Source of the DNA: Coturnix japonica
Taxonomy: Eukaryota > Chordata > Aves > Galliformes > Phasianidae
DNA: 64,000 bases
Direction: 5' to 3'
NCBI RefSeq assembly: GCF_001577835.2
Contig: NC_029527.1
Location: 1,450,809 to 1,514,808 of the forward strand
The notes under the pieces are model-generated. The model worked only from the letters and a program-made list of their open reading frames with translations, was not told the origin of the DNA and ran no database searches. Below, piece by piece: positions 1 to 11,042 of this stretch. Position 1 is the first letter of the stretch. Every line of letters starts with the position of its first letter. The translations under genes were made by a program, and so were the position numbers.

Positions 1-1271
1 ACCTGATGCTCAATTAATTGGAAAGCAGAAACCAAACGGAAGACAGCATTGATCTGTCATTGATCTGCCAGCAATTGGAGAGACCCACACCACGAGTTGC
101 CCTAGTGGCCAACTGCAATGGCACACGTGCACCACCCACCCAGAAAATCAAATGCCTGCTAAGCCATATGAAAAAGGAGGGGAAAGAAAAGATGGAAATA
201 AGAAAAGACACAGCCGGTTTGGAAGAAATGCACATCCTTTGGAGCAAAAGGCCTCACCGAGCAGCAGGGTCAAAGTGCTTTGCCCCCATCCCCCCCACCC
301 GCAGTTTCTGGCAGCTCACAGATCGTGCAGACAAGGATTTGCTGCATAAAACACAGTTTTGGTTTCCTTAGTTTCAGCTTTCTTAAAAAATATGATGCCC
401 CCAATAATTGAATCCCACTAATGAGCCTTGAAAGCAGAAAGAAGACGTTGGAAAGATGTGTCTACCGCAGCCACAGAGTAGAAATCATCAAGTATTCACA
501 TGAAAACACGTATGTGAGCAAAAGGGAAGCATGGCTGCATAAGTCACCAGGAACAGCATGCAGCAGCCTTGCAGCACAGCTGGGATTTAAGGGGTCAGAG
601 CAGAGTCCCTCCCAGAGGGTGGTATCCAGAAACCACAGCTTCTGGTGGTTGGGACAACTGGGGGCTGCTCACCTCTTCCAATGAGACCCACACAGCCAGG
701 TGACCCGAGTGCCCAAAACCTGTTTCCCAACATGCTGAAGTCTCATGGCTGCTTCCCCCAGATTCTGAAGCATTAAGACCAAGAAAGGAACCCTGCAGCA
801 GATTCATGGCCAGAGCCTCCAGCTGCCTCCCACCCCACCCAGGGACCTCCTATACAGGGAGCCCTGTGCTGCATTTGGACCTGACACCACACACCCACCT
901 CACCTTGCAGAGTAAGGCACCATCCCAAGTGAGAAAAGCCAGAACCAACATCCTTCACCCCAAAACCACTCACCCTGACCTCATCCTGGAAGCACCAACA
1001 ACCACTTCTGCTGAACCCCAGAGCTTCAGGGCAGCACCACATATATGGCCACCCCATCTTCTTCTGAGAAGCCCCAGCTGCACACAGAACCTCCCTCTAA
1101 CAGACCTCCATCCTCCCCCAGATGGCAGCTCATATTGTGGCAATTATCCACTGATTGGCCAGCAAAAACAACACCTGAAATGCTTTGCAGCTGCCAAAAA
1201 CAAAGGTGCAGTATCTCGGAGAAAGGAAAACATGACCATCACGCTCCCTGGCAGCCCATAGCACTTCAACC
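1..1271. other. BSN intron DNA, no gene seen
   Basis: This lies downstream of the BSN exon 2 donor, so it is BSN intron sequence. I see no BSN exon in it: the expected next exon, continuing the zinc finger with EWLCLNC, is absent. The translations are short and unlike known proteins. An AT-rich patch at about 350-420 stands out slightly from its GC-rich surroundings. Confidence 0.7.
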
Positions 1272-1350
1272 ATAGAATCATAGAATGGCTGGAATGGACT
1301 TCAAGGACCATTGAGCTTCAACCCCACTGCCACAGGCCGGGCTGCCAAAA
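1272..1350 (-). mobile_element. CR1 LINE 3' end fragment, minus orientation
   Basis: It begins with the reverse complement of the CR1 tail, ATAGAATCATAGAATGG, followed by the antisense of the usual tail-proximal CCAACC...CCTT segment. It ends about 43 bp from the BSN exon 2 donor. Confidence 0.8.
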
Positions 1351-1392
1351 CCCCACACTTAAAAAGCCCAATTGGGATGACAGAGACGTTAC

Positions 1393-1756
1393 CTCGGTGA
1401 GATGCGGGTTGGGGTTGAAGCCGCACTGGTTGCAGACCTTGCTGTGACATTGGGTGCAGGCGTTGAAGTTGGGCTGGCTGGGCGCTGAGGTGAGCTCCGT
1501 CGTCTTGCAGATGGGGCACAGGGTGCTGCTGGGCAGGGGCGCGATCTGGGGCAGTGAGTAGGGTGAGGTGGGAGTGCTGCCCCGCTCCGGAGAGGCCGAG
1601 GGTGACCGTCCGGCTCTCTGGCCGTGGGTGTCCACCTGCAGTGTCCTGCGGGGTCCCTCTGCCTGCCCACGGCCACGCATGTCGGAGCCCTGTGCCAGGG
1701 AAGGTGGTGCCGATCGCTGCCCAGCCGCGTGGTCCAGCTGCTCCGGTCTCGGCGTG
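1393..1756 (-). CDS. BSN: BSN second coding exon with zinc finger 1
   Basis: The 364-nt exon has its acceptor TTTCAG at 1762-1757 and its donor GAG|GTAACG at 1392-1387. It encodes about 121 residues, ending with most of the first Cys4-Cys4 zinc finger (CPIC, CTQC, CNQC); the last cysteines (EWLCLNC in human) would be on the next exon, which is outside the window. CR1 fragments lie about 40 bp away on both sides. Confidence 0.95.
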
Positions 1757-4700
1757 CTGAAATGCCATTAAAACACATACAGGTAAGGAGAGGTTTGGCG
1801 GTGCCCCAGGACATGGAGGGGCCCTGGGCAGCCTGAGCTGGGGGGCAGTGAGCCCATGGCACAGGTAGGGACTGGGAGATCTATTCCATCCCAACCATGC
1901 TGTGATGCTTTGATTGCCCTACACACAGAGCACTGCTTTCCCCATCCTCTCTGCAGTGATGCCGCCTCCTTCCTTCCCCAGAAGCCACAGGGGCTTTAGC
2001 TGCCAGCTCCCATGATACTCCCAAGGACAGCGTCGTTAAAGAGCTTAGTGGCTCTCCGTCCCCCACGAGCTCACAGCCTCCCATGCTGCCAGACATCAAA
2101 TTCAGCCCTCACCCCATCTCCATGCCCAAGATGCAGCCCCGCACACCCCACCCTGTGCCATGCAGAGCCTGGGGTCCATCGCTTACAGGTGGGAGCAGTT
2201 GATGTCAGTATGTTGTCACCCAACCCCGCCGTAATCCGGAGCTTATCAGCAACACCCACGAGTATCTCTCCTGCAGGTGGAAGCTCCGCTGCCTGCGCTG
2301 CCATCCATGGCTGGGTAAGGAAAAGTATTACCCAGAATCTCAAATGTAATAAATTGATGATTTACCCGAGCAGGGCCTGACCTTATGAGGGTTTAAAGGG
2401 GGAACTTCAATGCATAAAACTAATGAAATTGAAAGCGCGCGTCGCCGCAGCCATAGGAACTCGGCTGAAAACAAATATTATAACAGCACTTTGGGAATTT
2501 ATGGATTGAAACCTGGTTCTCCAAAGGGGGAAACACTCAGCATTGCTACTTCTCAGTGTGTTTTGCTGCTGGCAACAGTGCTGTCAGCAGTGCTGGGTGC
2601 CCACCTCGTCTGGGTTGAGTGCTTTCCTTGTGTGAAAGGAGAGCTCTGTGCAGGAGGTGGAGGTGTGGGAGCACAGAGATGTGGGCACTGCCCATCCCAG
2701 CACCGCCCTGAGCATCCTCAGCCCCATTTTGCTGCCCACAGATGGGAATGGAGGCTCAGGAAATCACTGTCCATATGGGAATACCGACCTGCCCACAGCA
2801 CAGCACAGCACTGCAGGCACTGGTGGAGCTGTGTCCAGCTGCAAACCCATTCCCAAGGAATGCCCTTTGGTGTGCTGCTCATGGACACTTAAACTGAGGC
2901 ATCTCAGCGCTGCACAGAGTCATTGGGGTTGGCAAAGATCTCCGAGATCAACCAGCCCAACCATCTGCCCCCATCCCTCAGTGCCACTCCATTGGGTGAA
3001 GGCTGCACTGGTTTTGCACAGCCACAGCTCCCCCAGCCCAGCCTTTAGTATGTTCCAGCTGTGCTGGTTAGAGTTCCATTCCACACAAAAATGATTCGTC
3101 ACACACTGAAGAGATGCCATCAGCTTTAGGAAAGGTGACAACAACGCAGGGGAGCAGCACCCAACCCCCATCCCATCCCATTACGTTGGCACAGCATTCC
3201 ACTGTGGGGATTCTTAGGGTAAGGCAGTGGAAGGGAATGGCTCCAACCTAACTCAAGCCAGCTCAGCCTTACTGAGGCACCAGATATGATGCGTGGAAGG
3301 GCTCAAGGGAGCAGGGGAAGCAGATATCCCTGAGTGCAGCTCCAGCTTTGGGTCCGCATCAAGGTTAGCCCTGGGGACAAGCACAATGAGCCCTGGGGAC
3401 AAGCACAGCTCTTCTGCCAGCAAAGAGAGAAGGAAACCGCAGGACCCCACAGCAAAACCTCTGGGATTGAGAAGAAAGCAAACCAAGATACAGCATGAGA
3501 AGCGAGGAAACGTGTGGATACGGACAGGCAGAAGATGGAGGCTCGGTGAGCAAACAGGGACTGGAGCTGCTCCGCTACGAGCGCGGATTTGACCTACTTG
3601 GTTTGACTGAAACCTGATGTGAGCATCCACATGACTGATTTTAAGAATCAGTGAATATAACCTATTTAGGAGCGAGGAGGGAGCGGAGCAGGAGGAGTTG
3701 TACTCACAGGGAAACAGCACTGAGACATCTGCAGGGCTGGGGAACATTGCTGCCGACAGCTCCCCGGCCCTGGGAACGCATCTGAGGTGGGGAGCTCTGC
3801 ATTGGATTCTGAGCTGACAATAAAAGGCAGCAGCCACGCAATTCAAAATCGGCACCGTCACAAACACAAGTGCTTAATTATGGCCGTGCAGGATGGATTT
3901 CGTGCTCGGGCTGTGTGTACTGGAGGGCTTGAAACCAGCAAATGCCACAAAGCTGACAACAATTCAGCTCCGGTTAGGTCGGGGAACAGACAGCAAAGCA
4001 GAAGACAAGAAACAGCGACGGGGAACTGTCAGAGGGGATTTTATTAGATGCCAACACACGCGCTCCTGTGAAAGGCCACGGTGTTTAATGAATTACTTTT
4101 GTGAGCAGTGGAAAAACCCCATTCTGTGCAGCTCCGTGCTCTGGGGCTGCTCCATCCCTATGAGGTGCAACTCCTGCCAGCAAAGCGTGAACCCAAAGCG
4201 ATGAACCTCTCCTGGTGCACCAACAGAGCAGGGCAGGCACAGCTGAGAGTCAGGCAGACCATAGAGTCATTGGGGTCGCAGAGATCCCTGAGATCAACCA
4301 GTCCAACCATCCCCACAGCTCTCAGACACCCCCAGGGTCAGTGCCTGCCCCAGGGCATGGTTTGGTGATGGGGCTGAGCGGGTCAGCTTGACCTGAAGAA
4401 CCTGAAGGCCTTTCCCAACCCAATGGTTGAGCCACTCTAATTGGCAGACACATGGCTTGTGCTCAGAAAAAGTGTGCTAAGAAAGAATTGGAAGCAGCTT
4501 TTGGCCAAGTCAATGGATGTTAGAAAGAAAGAAGCCAAAAATTGGAGGAGGATGTGGGCAAATATCAGGAAACCATCTCATGGTTTAAGACCTTGGAATC
4601 CTGGCATGGAGGAGAGCTGTCCCTTCTTGACATGGGAGCATTCTCCAAGCCCTGCAGAGGGAGAAGTGGGCTGTGCTCAGGTCTGGCCTGGCAATGAGGC

Positions 4701-7700
4701 AGGTAGGGCTGTTTATTCAAGGTATCCCACGCTAAAGCCAAACACAAAGAGCTTCAGAAGGCTCTGCTGGAATGGACAGTGAGATCCAAGGCTGAGAAAT
4801 GTGGAGTAACACGGGATGCAACCACCATAACCTCACACAGCAATAGGGTCTGAAGGAGGCACTGCCACTGCACAAGAGTTCTTGAAGCTGCTTAGGACAG
4901 TCCTCAGAAAATGTCAATGTAATGCTCATCAACAAATATAGAACGTTCTGCAAAGGGAAAAACAACAACAACAACAAGCAAAAAGCTGCAATTAAGTTAT
5001 TTTGGGAAAATCACATTCTGGATCCCAATTCCAAGGGAAGAGCAGCACAACGCGTCCTCACGCCTTGCTGCCGGCTTTGCCCCCACCCCACAGAGTGGCA
5101 CAGAGCTCTGGTTATGCACATAGAGCTCTGGGTTTTTAACTTGGAGCTTCAGGTTCCACCCAGTCCGGGGCCTGGAGGTGTTGCTGCAGCTGCTGCCCAC
5201 TGTGCATGGTTTGGGGTTGGCTCCACCAGCACCATGTTGACCATCCTTTCTACAGCACCTACAGTTCCCCCCGCTCCTCCAACCCCCACCAATAGCTTTG
5301 CATTCTGCCATTGAGAAGCCAGGAAGACTGTAGGGCTCTATTTTGGATGAGTTCCATCCGTGTTCCAGAATTAAAAGCTGATGCAAAAAATGTATCATTA
5401 TCCATCTCCGTGACAGCTTGAGTCAACTGAACTCAGCCCAGAACGAGAAACAACATTCACTTCAGGCACAAAAAATAGGAAGATCCATCAGGAAGAGAAG
5501 TACTCTTAAAAAAGAGGCAGTAATGACATACCAGAAAGAAACCAAGCTATATTTTTAGAAAAAGGGAAGAAAACCCTGCTAAAACAGCCCCGGTGCCGAC
5601 AGGATGAGAGGAAATGAGGCTGGCCGTGCCGTGGGCTGTGGGTAGGGGCAGTGAGGTGCATGGAGATGGATATGCCAACCCACTGCTTTGTGCTGGGGCA
5701 CATCAAGGTCTGCACACAACCAAACTCAGCCATTTTTTTTTCCACCCATGAAAAAGTGACACCATTAAACCATCCCCCGGTCACATCCTTGTCCATCCTG
5801 TCATCCCTCTGACTTCTTCCCATGCCTTCTGGATCCTCTGTTGGTCTTCGTAGCTTCGTGCTACCAAGAGAGCTGACATCTAAGGTGTGGAAGAGCAGTT
5901 GAGAGAGAACACCCTGAAGCTCCATGCAGGATGGTGAGGTCCGGCCATGGATGGGGATGTGGCCATCAGGCTGCAATGGGCTGCGGGTGCTGAGGTTTGC
6001 TTATCCTTTGGGGGGCACCTCCCAGCTCCAGGAGATCTGAAATGGGAGCCCGGGCACAAATGGCAAACCAAACTCAGAAGGAATGAATATTTGTGTGTGC
6101 AAATGTGATATTTACAATAGGAAATCAAGCAAAACTAACAACTAAATGCATTAGCAATAACAAAAAGAGAACCCATCAATAGCTCAAACTGAAGTGCCCA
6201 GGGAGGTGGTGGGGTCACCGTCCTGGAGGTGTCCAAGAGCCATGGGGCCATGGCAGTGCTGGCAATGGGAGGATGGCTGGGATGGATGGTCCCAGAGGTC
6301 TTTGCCAACCCAGGTGACCCTGTGGTTCTATTCCTACACAAAGCAGCTCCCTGACCGTGTTTGTGCATTTCGAAGGAGAAGGCAGCCGTGATAATTTGTT
6401 AATTCAGAGCGTTTTGGATGGCGTTTTTAGTTAATGAAAAGTAAAACGAAGCTGGCAATTCTCAGCACTGGTTTCCTAAAACTGAGCGGTACGGCCAAGA
6501 GGAATCAGATCCTAATCTAATAAGCAGCGCAGCTCGGAGATGCTTTGGGACAAGAGAGCCATGCAGACAAAGTAGAGGGGAACTCCTTTGGAGAAGCTGC
6601 TGCTGAGTTTCATCCCCGTGATGTTTCTGGACACTATTTCTCCCAGGCTAAGCTGAATAACTTAGGAATACAGACCATCTTCTCTGCTTAAACAAGGACT
6701 GATGCTCTATTATAATCGAATGAAGCCAGTCAAACCCATGTCTAATAAAGTATCCAGGGGTTAACAGGCTTTAGCAGTCTGCAAAGTGGAGAACAGCAGA
6801 GCTCTGCTGCTGGGTCCAAGAAACACAGCAGCACGACCAGCATGGAAATTTCCACTCTTTGGGACCAAAGAGCTGCCCTAAAGTGGGGCAAGGCTGCTGT
6901 GCAGGGCTGCAAGCAGAACCCAGTGCTGTACCCTCACATACAGAGTGTTGGGAGCATGAGGGAAGGCAGCCATGCAGCCCTGACACGGTGCACTCCAGCA
7001 TATCTACTGCAGACATCTGGCACACAGGGCTGTGCTGGGGCAGGAGGATGCCCAGCTCACCATCCCCTTGTGATGCTCCTGCAGCATGCATGCCGAGGAA
7101 GGGGGTCTGCATGGTCTTCATGGTCTGCATGGTCTGTATGGTCTGCATGGTCTGCATGGTCTGCATGGTCTGCATGGTCTGCATGGTCTGTATGGTCTGC
7201 ATGGTCTGCATGCCGACAGCCCCCCCTGCTCCATCCAACATGGAGCTGTGCTATGAACGGGTGAAAAGGGGCTCCAAATCCCATGGGTGTGAGACCAGGC
7301 TGGTAAGGAAACATGGGAAAAACCATTGTATCTCAAGGAGATCACGGCTTGCTGTCAGTCTATCACACACCAGACCCTCCTTTCACCAATCAGCCTCCCT
7401 TGCAGGCTCCTATACAGGAAAACACAAAACCCATCCAGCTGTTACCACCTCTTCCCATGAGGACACAAGCTTGGCCAAGCAGCACAGCGCAGGACACACA
7501 TACAGCTGCCAACCCATGGCAACGCCACCAAAGGTGCTGCTGTCACTGCATGGCCACACCACGGACATACCTGGGAAGGCTCCAAGCCATCAGCTTTGCC
7601 TCTTAACTCAGATTTTAGTGTTTAAAGAAAGAAAAGCAAGGAGGAATGTCCCCTCCCCCCCAGCCAAACAACCACTGTCTCCCTAAGATGAATAGGTGAT

Positions 7701-9718
7701 GAGTAGGTGCGTTTGAAGACATCGTGGGCTTCATGAGAAAGGGGTGAGAGCTCCCACGGTTCCTCAGCCCAGCCTTGGAGCCAAATAACAGTGGATGGAA
7801 GTAGGACTGGAAGGAAAGAAATTCAAAGCAAGATCATGTTTCGTACTGAAGTGGGGAAAAAGCACATTCCAGAGCGTGCATTTCGGGAGGTGAACCCAGG
7901 GAGAGGCAGAGAGCAGCTCTGCCCTGTCTGCAGCTGAGAACGTGACAATCTGAGCTTAGCATTCAGAGCTGCACCCACACCCAGGGCCACGGAGCTGCCA
8001 CGTCTAACACAGCAAATCTTGTGTCAGCCAAGTGAGCCATTCTGAGCTCTTCTGACACGACACTCATATCAGTTTTATGAGCTTGATGTCCTGCAGACCT
8101 GCTCTTCCCCCCACCTCACCTCAGCCCTGGCTCCTCTGATGCTCCAAACACTTCATACAAACACAGATGTGCTTGTTTAGCATGAGAGCACAGCAGACTC
8201 CTCTGGAGCACCAGCCTCATGGTGAGCAAGAGCCATGAAGACACTACTTTGATATCTATCCCTGTGTTAGCACCCAGCAGCGACCGGCACAGGGCTGGAC
8301 CAGGCAGCATCACCCCAGCACTGTGCTCTGAGCCTCTGCTGCTATTGCTCCACACTGAAAATCCCCAGCCAGGGATGCAACCCCAAGCAGCAATTTGGCC
8401 TCTGCACAGCCCTCCCTGGGGGCTCTGGCACTTAATGCCCTGCCCATAGACCAGCCCTACAGCAGGAGCCCTGCACCCACAGCCAGCGCCCCGTGGCTCT
8501 GCAGGGCTGCTGCATGGGCTCGGGGTGCTCCATCCCATGGTGCAACACAGTGGGGATATTGCATGGTCCCGTGCTGTGGTGGCAATGGGGCCACGCTGTG
8601 TCAGACCCCACATCTGCCCAGGGATCCCTCCATGCACCCACGGCCCGGATCTAAGGTTGGAACCACTCACAGCTCACCAGAAAGGCAGAGCACAACCCCA
8701 CAGCAGGCCCTGCCACATTGCTGCTCCCACCAAGCAGCCATGGGGCCTCTGCCTTCAGCCAGGGAACCCAGCACAGCCCCAGGGGGGGAGGGAGGAAAAC
8801 ACCCCCAACCCCCCCCTTAACACCCTCCCTCCTGTGCCAGCATTTCATCTTGAAGCGTCGCGAGCAGCCTACGAACAAGTTACGGCTGGAAGAGAGTGGG
8901 AGGCTGAGGAGTCGGCGATTCTTCAGCAACAGAAAATAGGAAAACGGGAAGGAGAAGGGACAGAATATCCCCCGGGGGGGGTGTTATTTTCTCATGCCGT
9001 CTCAGAGGGAGCTGGCTCAGAGCTCAGAGCTGGCTCAGAGCAGCACAGCACCGAGCTGAGCCCAGCATTGCTCCCGGCGTGGGGAGCAGCCCATGGGGCC
9101 AACAGGAGCCGAACTGCACGGCCCCACCGTGTCCCCGTCTGCAACTTTCTGCCCGTCACCTCGTTCCCAGGCGGATGACGATGTTTCAGGGTCTGGTTTT
9201 AAAGCAGCCCCTCAGTCCCCCCCTCCTGAAGCATCACCTGCAACAACAGCCCCACCGGGTCGGTACCGCGGGGCTGCACATCGCTCCCGTTGCATAACGG
9301 CTCTGTGCTCCCACCCACGTGCCGTGCCCGGCACCCACGGGTGCCCCGGGGCCGCTGGTTCCCCCTGCAGCCCCAACCTGCAGGCGATGCACTCACTGCA
9401 CGCACCGAGCACCCACAGCCCGACACCGCACACCGACACCCCCCGCCCCGTTACACAGCCCCGTTACACAGCCCCGTTACACAGCCCCGTTACACAGCCC
9501 CGTTACACAGCCCCGTTACACAGCCCCGTTCCCGTTTCCCCCCGTTCCGCCCCGTTCCGCTCTGACCTGGCTGCGGGCCCCGGGAGCTGTCCGCCGCCTC
9601 CCGGTGCTGAAGGCGGTTTGGAGGCGGCGGGGCCGGCGGCGGGCGGCGGCGGGGCAGCGGCGGCGGATGGCGGGTGCCCGTGGTCGCCGCCGCCGTCCAT
9701 ACTGGCCTCGTTGCCCAT
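1393..9718 (-). CDS. BSN: Bassoon (presynaptic scaffold), 5' part, two coding exons
   Basis: Bassoon is a very large scaffold of the presynaptic active zone that organises vesicle release sites. Two coding exons lie here on the minus strand: 9718-9567 and 1756-1393; the rest of the gene continues beyond the left edge. Exon 1 starts MGNEAS and contains [14 protein letters not shown], close to the human N-terminus. Exon 2 carries [28 protein letters not shown] and the first piccolo/bassoon-type zinc finger (CPIC...CTQC...CNQC) up to NPHLTE. Splice phase agrees: exon 1 ends two bases into a codon at AG|GTCAGA, and exon 2 begins after TTTCAG with the base completing Ser. The two exons encode about 172 residues. 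The 7.8 kb intron between them holds CR1 fragments and two minisatellites. Identification is by recalled human sequence; the start is firm. Confidence 0.95.
1797..1914 (+). mobile_element. CR1 LINE 3' end fragment, plus orientation
   Basis: The sequence contains the common CR1 3' pattern: GGGCAGCCTGAGCTGG, then AGCCCATGGCA, then ATTCCATCCCAACCATGC and a degraded octamer tail. It lies about 40 bp from the BSN exon 2 acceptor. Confidence 0.75.
2915..2985 (-). mobile_element. CR1-like 3' end fragment
   Basis: On the minus strand this reads GGTTGGGCTGGTTGATCTC, then TTTGCCAACCCCAATGACTC, which is a CR1 tail region. It closely resembles the fragment at 4260-4318. Confidence 0.65.
4260..4440. mobile_element. 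Two adjoining CR1-like fragments in opposite orientation
   Basis: 4260-4318 is a minus-strand CR1 tail fragment matching the one near 2920. 4330-4440 reads as a plus-strand CR1 3' end, finishing CCTTTCCCAACCCAATGG followed by a degraded tail. Confidence 0.55.
6183..6345 (+). mobile_element. CR1 LINE 3' fragment
   Basis: It contains the standard CR1 3' sequence: CCAGGGAGGTGGTGGGGTCA, CTGGAGGTGTCCAAGA, then CTTTGCCAACCCAGGTGA and a degraded tail ending GGTTCTATTCC. Confidence 0.8.
7104..7212. repeat. 9-bp minisatellite, about 12 copies
   Basis: Near-perfect tandem repetition of CATGGTCTG with occasional C-to-T variants. The unit is a multiple of three, so it creates a long but meaningless Met-Val-Cys reading frame. 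It lies in the BSN intron. Confidence 0.95.
9446..9530. repeat. 13-bp minisatellite, six exact copies
   Basis: Six exact copies of CCCCGTTACACAG start at 9446, 9459, 9472, 9485, 9498 and 9511, with a degraded seventh. It lies within the BSN CpG island, about 40 bp inside intron 1. Confidence 0.95.
9567..9718 (-). CDS. BSN: BSN first coding exon
   Basis: This exon encodes residues 1-50 plus two bases of codon 51. It starts MGNEAS, where human has MGNEVS, and is rich in Pro, Ala and Gly, as expected for the disordered Bassoon N-terminus. MGNE places a glycine at position 2, which fits N-myristoylation (known for Bassoon family N-termini; not shown here). The donor is GCCAG|GTCAGA at 9566-9561. 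The exon lies inside a CpG island, and six copies of a 13-bp repeat begin about 40 bp into the following intron. Confidence 0.93.
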
Positions 9719-10300
9719 GGCGGGGCCGGGCGGGACCCGCTGCTCAGCGCGGCGCCGCCTCCGCCGCCATCAGCCCCGCGCCGCCGTCGCCGCCGGCCCC
9801 GTCTCCCCGCGCATGCGCCGCCGACGCTCCGCGCGCGCGCGCGTCCCCGAGCGCGGGCACGCGCGGCCAATGGGCGGATAGCAGCGACCACGGGACGCGG
9901 GGGCGCGCGGGGCGCGGCACGGGGCGGAGGGGGAAGCCCCGCCCACCTGGCCCGGCAGCCAATCAGCGTCGAGAATCGCCCGCGGCCGCCAGGCGGAGCG
10001 CTGCGTCCCGCCGCTGAGAGGAACGGCGGGCGGCAGGCCGTGACGTCACGTCTCAGCAGCCAACCAGCGCCCGGCGTCGCATGAGGTTACACCCGACGGC
10101 CAATGAACGCACCGCACTTCCGTGACGTCACGGATCGCCGCGGGATGTCACGCGCTGCTCCGGGAGCCAATCAGAGCTGACCCCCCGTGACGTCACGGCC
10201 CGCAGCCGGGTCCCGGCACACGGTGACGTCACGCGGCTCCTCCTCCCCCCCGTGACGTCACGCGCTGCTGACGCTCCCGTCGCATCGCACCCCCCACGTT
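9719..10300 (-). promoter_or_regulatory. BSN: BSN CpG-island promoter with five CRE palindromes and CCAAT boxes
   Basis: This very GC- and CpG-rich stretch lies directly upstream of the BSN start codon and just beyond the 3' end of TRAIP. Perfect TGACGTCA palindromes occur at 10041-10048, 10123-10130, 10188-10195, 10224-10231 and 10253-10260. CCAAT-type boxes occur near 9866, 9959, 10100 and 10168. No TATA box is seen. CRE motifs bind CREB/ATF proteins, so cAMP/activity-responsive BSN expression is a reasonable inference. The transcription start is not fixed by the sequence. Confidence 0.8.
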
Positions 10301-10373
10301 GGATGCAGCCGCTCCCAGCCCTGCAGCACGTTGCGCTGCTCCAACGGCACCGCGACCAACGCACAGCACTTGG

Positions 10374-10379
10374 TTTATT
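10374..10379 (-). terminator. TRAIP: TRAIP polyadenylation signal
   Basis: AATAAA on the minus strand, about 670 nt beyond the TRAIP stop codon at 11043. The 3' UTR therefore occupies about 10355-11042 and ends roughly 100 bp from the nearest CRE of the BSN promoter. Confidence 0.8.
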
Positions 10380-11042
10380 GCAACACAAAACCTGCGGCTG
10401 CCCCGCACACAGCGCGGGGCCATGGAACCAACCCGGGGCTGCAGCCATGGGCAGCAGGGCCACAGCTCACACCCAGCCCGGAACCACAGCAGCTGGGGCT
10501 GCACACAGGCTCAGAGCCTTAAAATGGCTTTGAAAGAACAAAACGGCCACAGACATATTAAAAAAACAGAAGTTCACACAAAATTTACAGAACAGGGGCC
10601 AGGAAGAGAGAGGGCTGCAGCACGAAGAGCTGCCTCGCCCCCAGCACTGCAGGGGGGATCACCAGCACCAACCCCTGGCCAAGCCAACCCGAGGCACAGC
10701 AGGACCCCCCAGCGTGGCACAGTGCTGCAGCATTGCCCTGCTCCAGGTCCCTTCTCCCCACTCGTGCTCCCAGCTGCTGCCCCCCGGGCTGAAGCTGGAC
10801 GAGGAGATGATCTCTTCCTGCAGCTGCAGCTCGTGGCTGTGTCCCAGAAGTGCAGCTCCACCTGCAGAGACCAACAGCGGCAGCAACTGCAGAGCTCTGA
10901 GTGGGCTGGCAGATGAGAAATCCCCATTTGAATTCCGGTGTGGATATAGAGGGCTGAAATGAGGCATGAAGCTGTCCATGCTGGGCTCCTGCTGTCTCTG
11001 TGCAAGCACACTCAGCCCTGCTGCTCCCAGGAGCACGGCACT

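Larger units (their letters stand above)
1915..9440. other. BSN first intron, mainly unique non-coding DNA
   Basis: No exon is supported between the two BSN coding exons. The stretch holds CR1 fragments (near 2.9, 4.3 and 6.2 kb) and a 9-bp minisatellite (7104-7212). AT-rich, low-repeat patches at about 2330-2520, 3590-3680 and 6390-6530 could be conserved non-coding elements; they contain homeodomain-like TAAT cores. Their function is unknown. Confidence 0.6.

Noticed and set aside
7104-7212. CRISPR-like array
   Set aside because: It is a uniform 9-bp tandem repeat without spacers, in a vertebrate intron.
6859-7686. A 275-residue plus-strand reading frame across the 9-bp repeat
   Set aside because: It is open mainly because the repeat unit is a multiple of three; the flanks resemble no protein and show no splice or start context.
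9093-9881. Plus-strand frames of 230-262 residues over the BSN first exon
   Set aside because: They are antisense shadows of the BSN exon and its 13-bp repeat.
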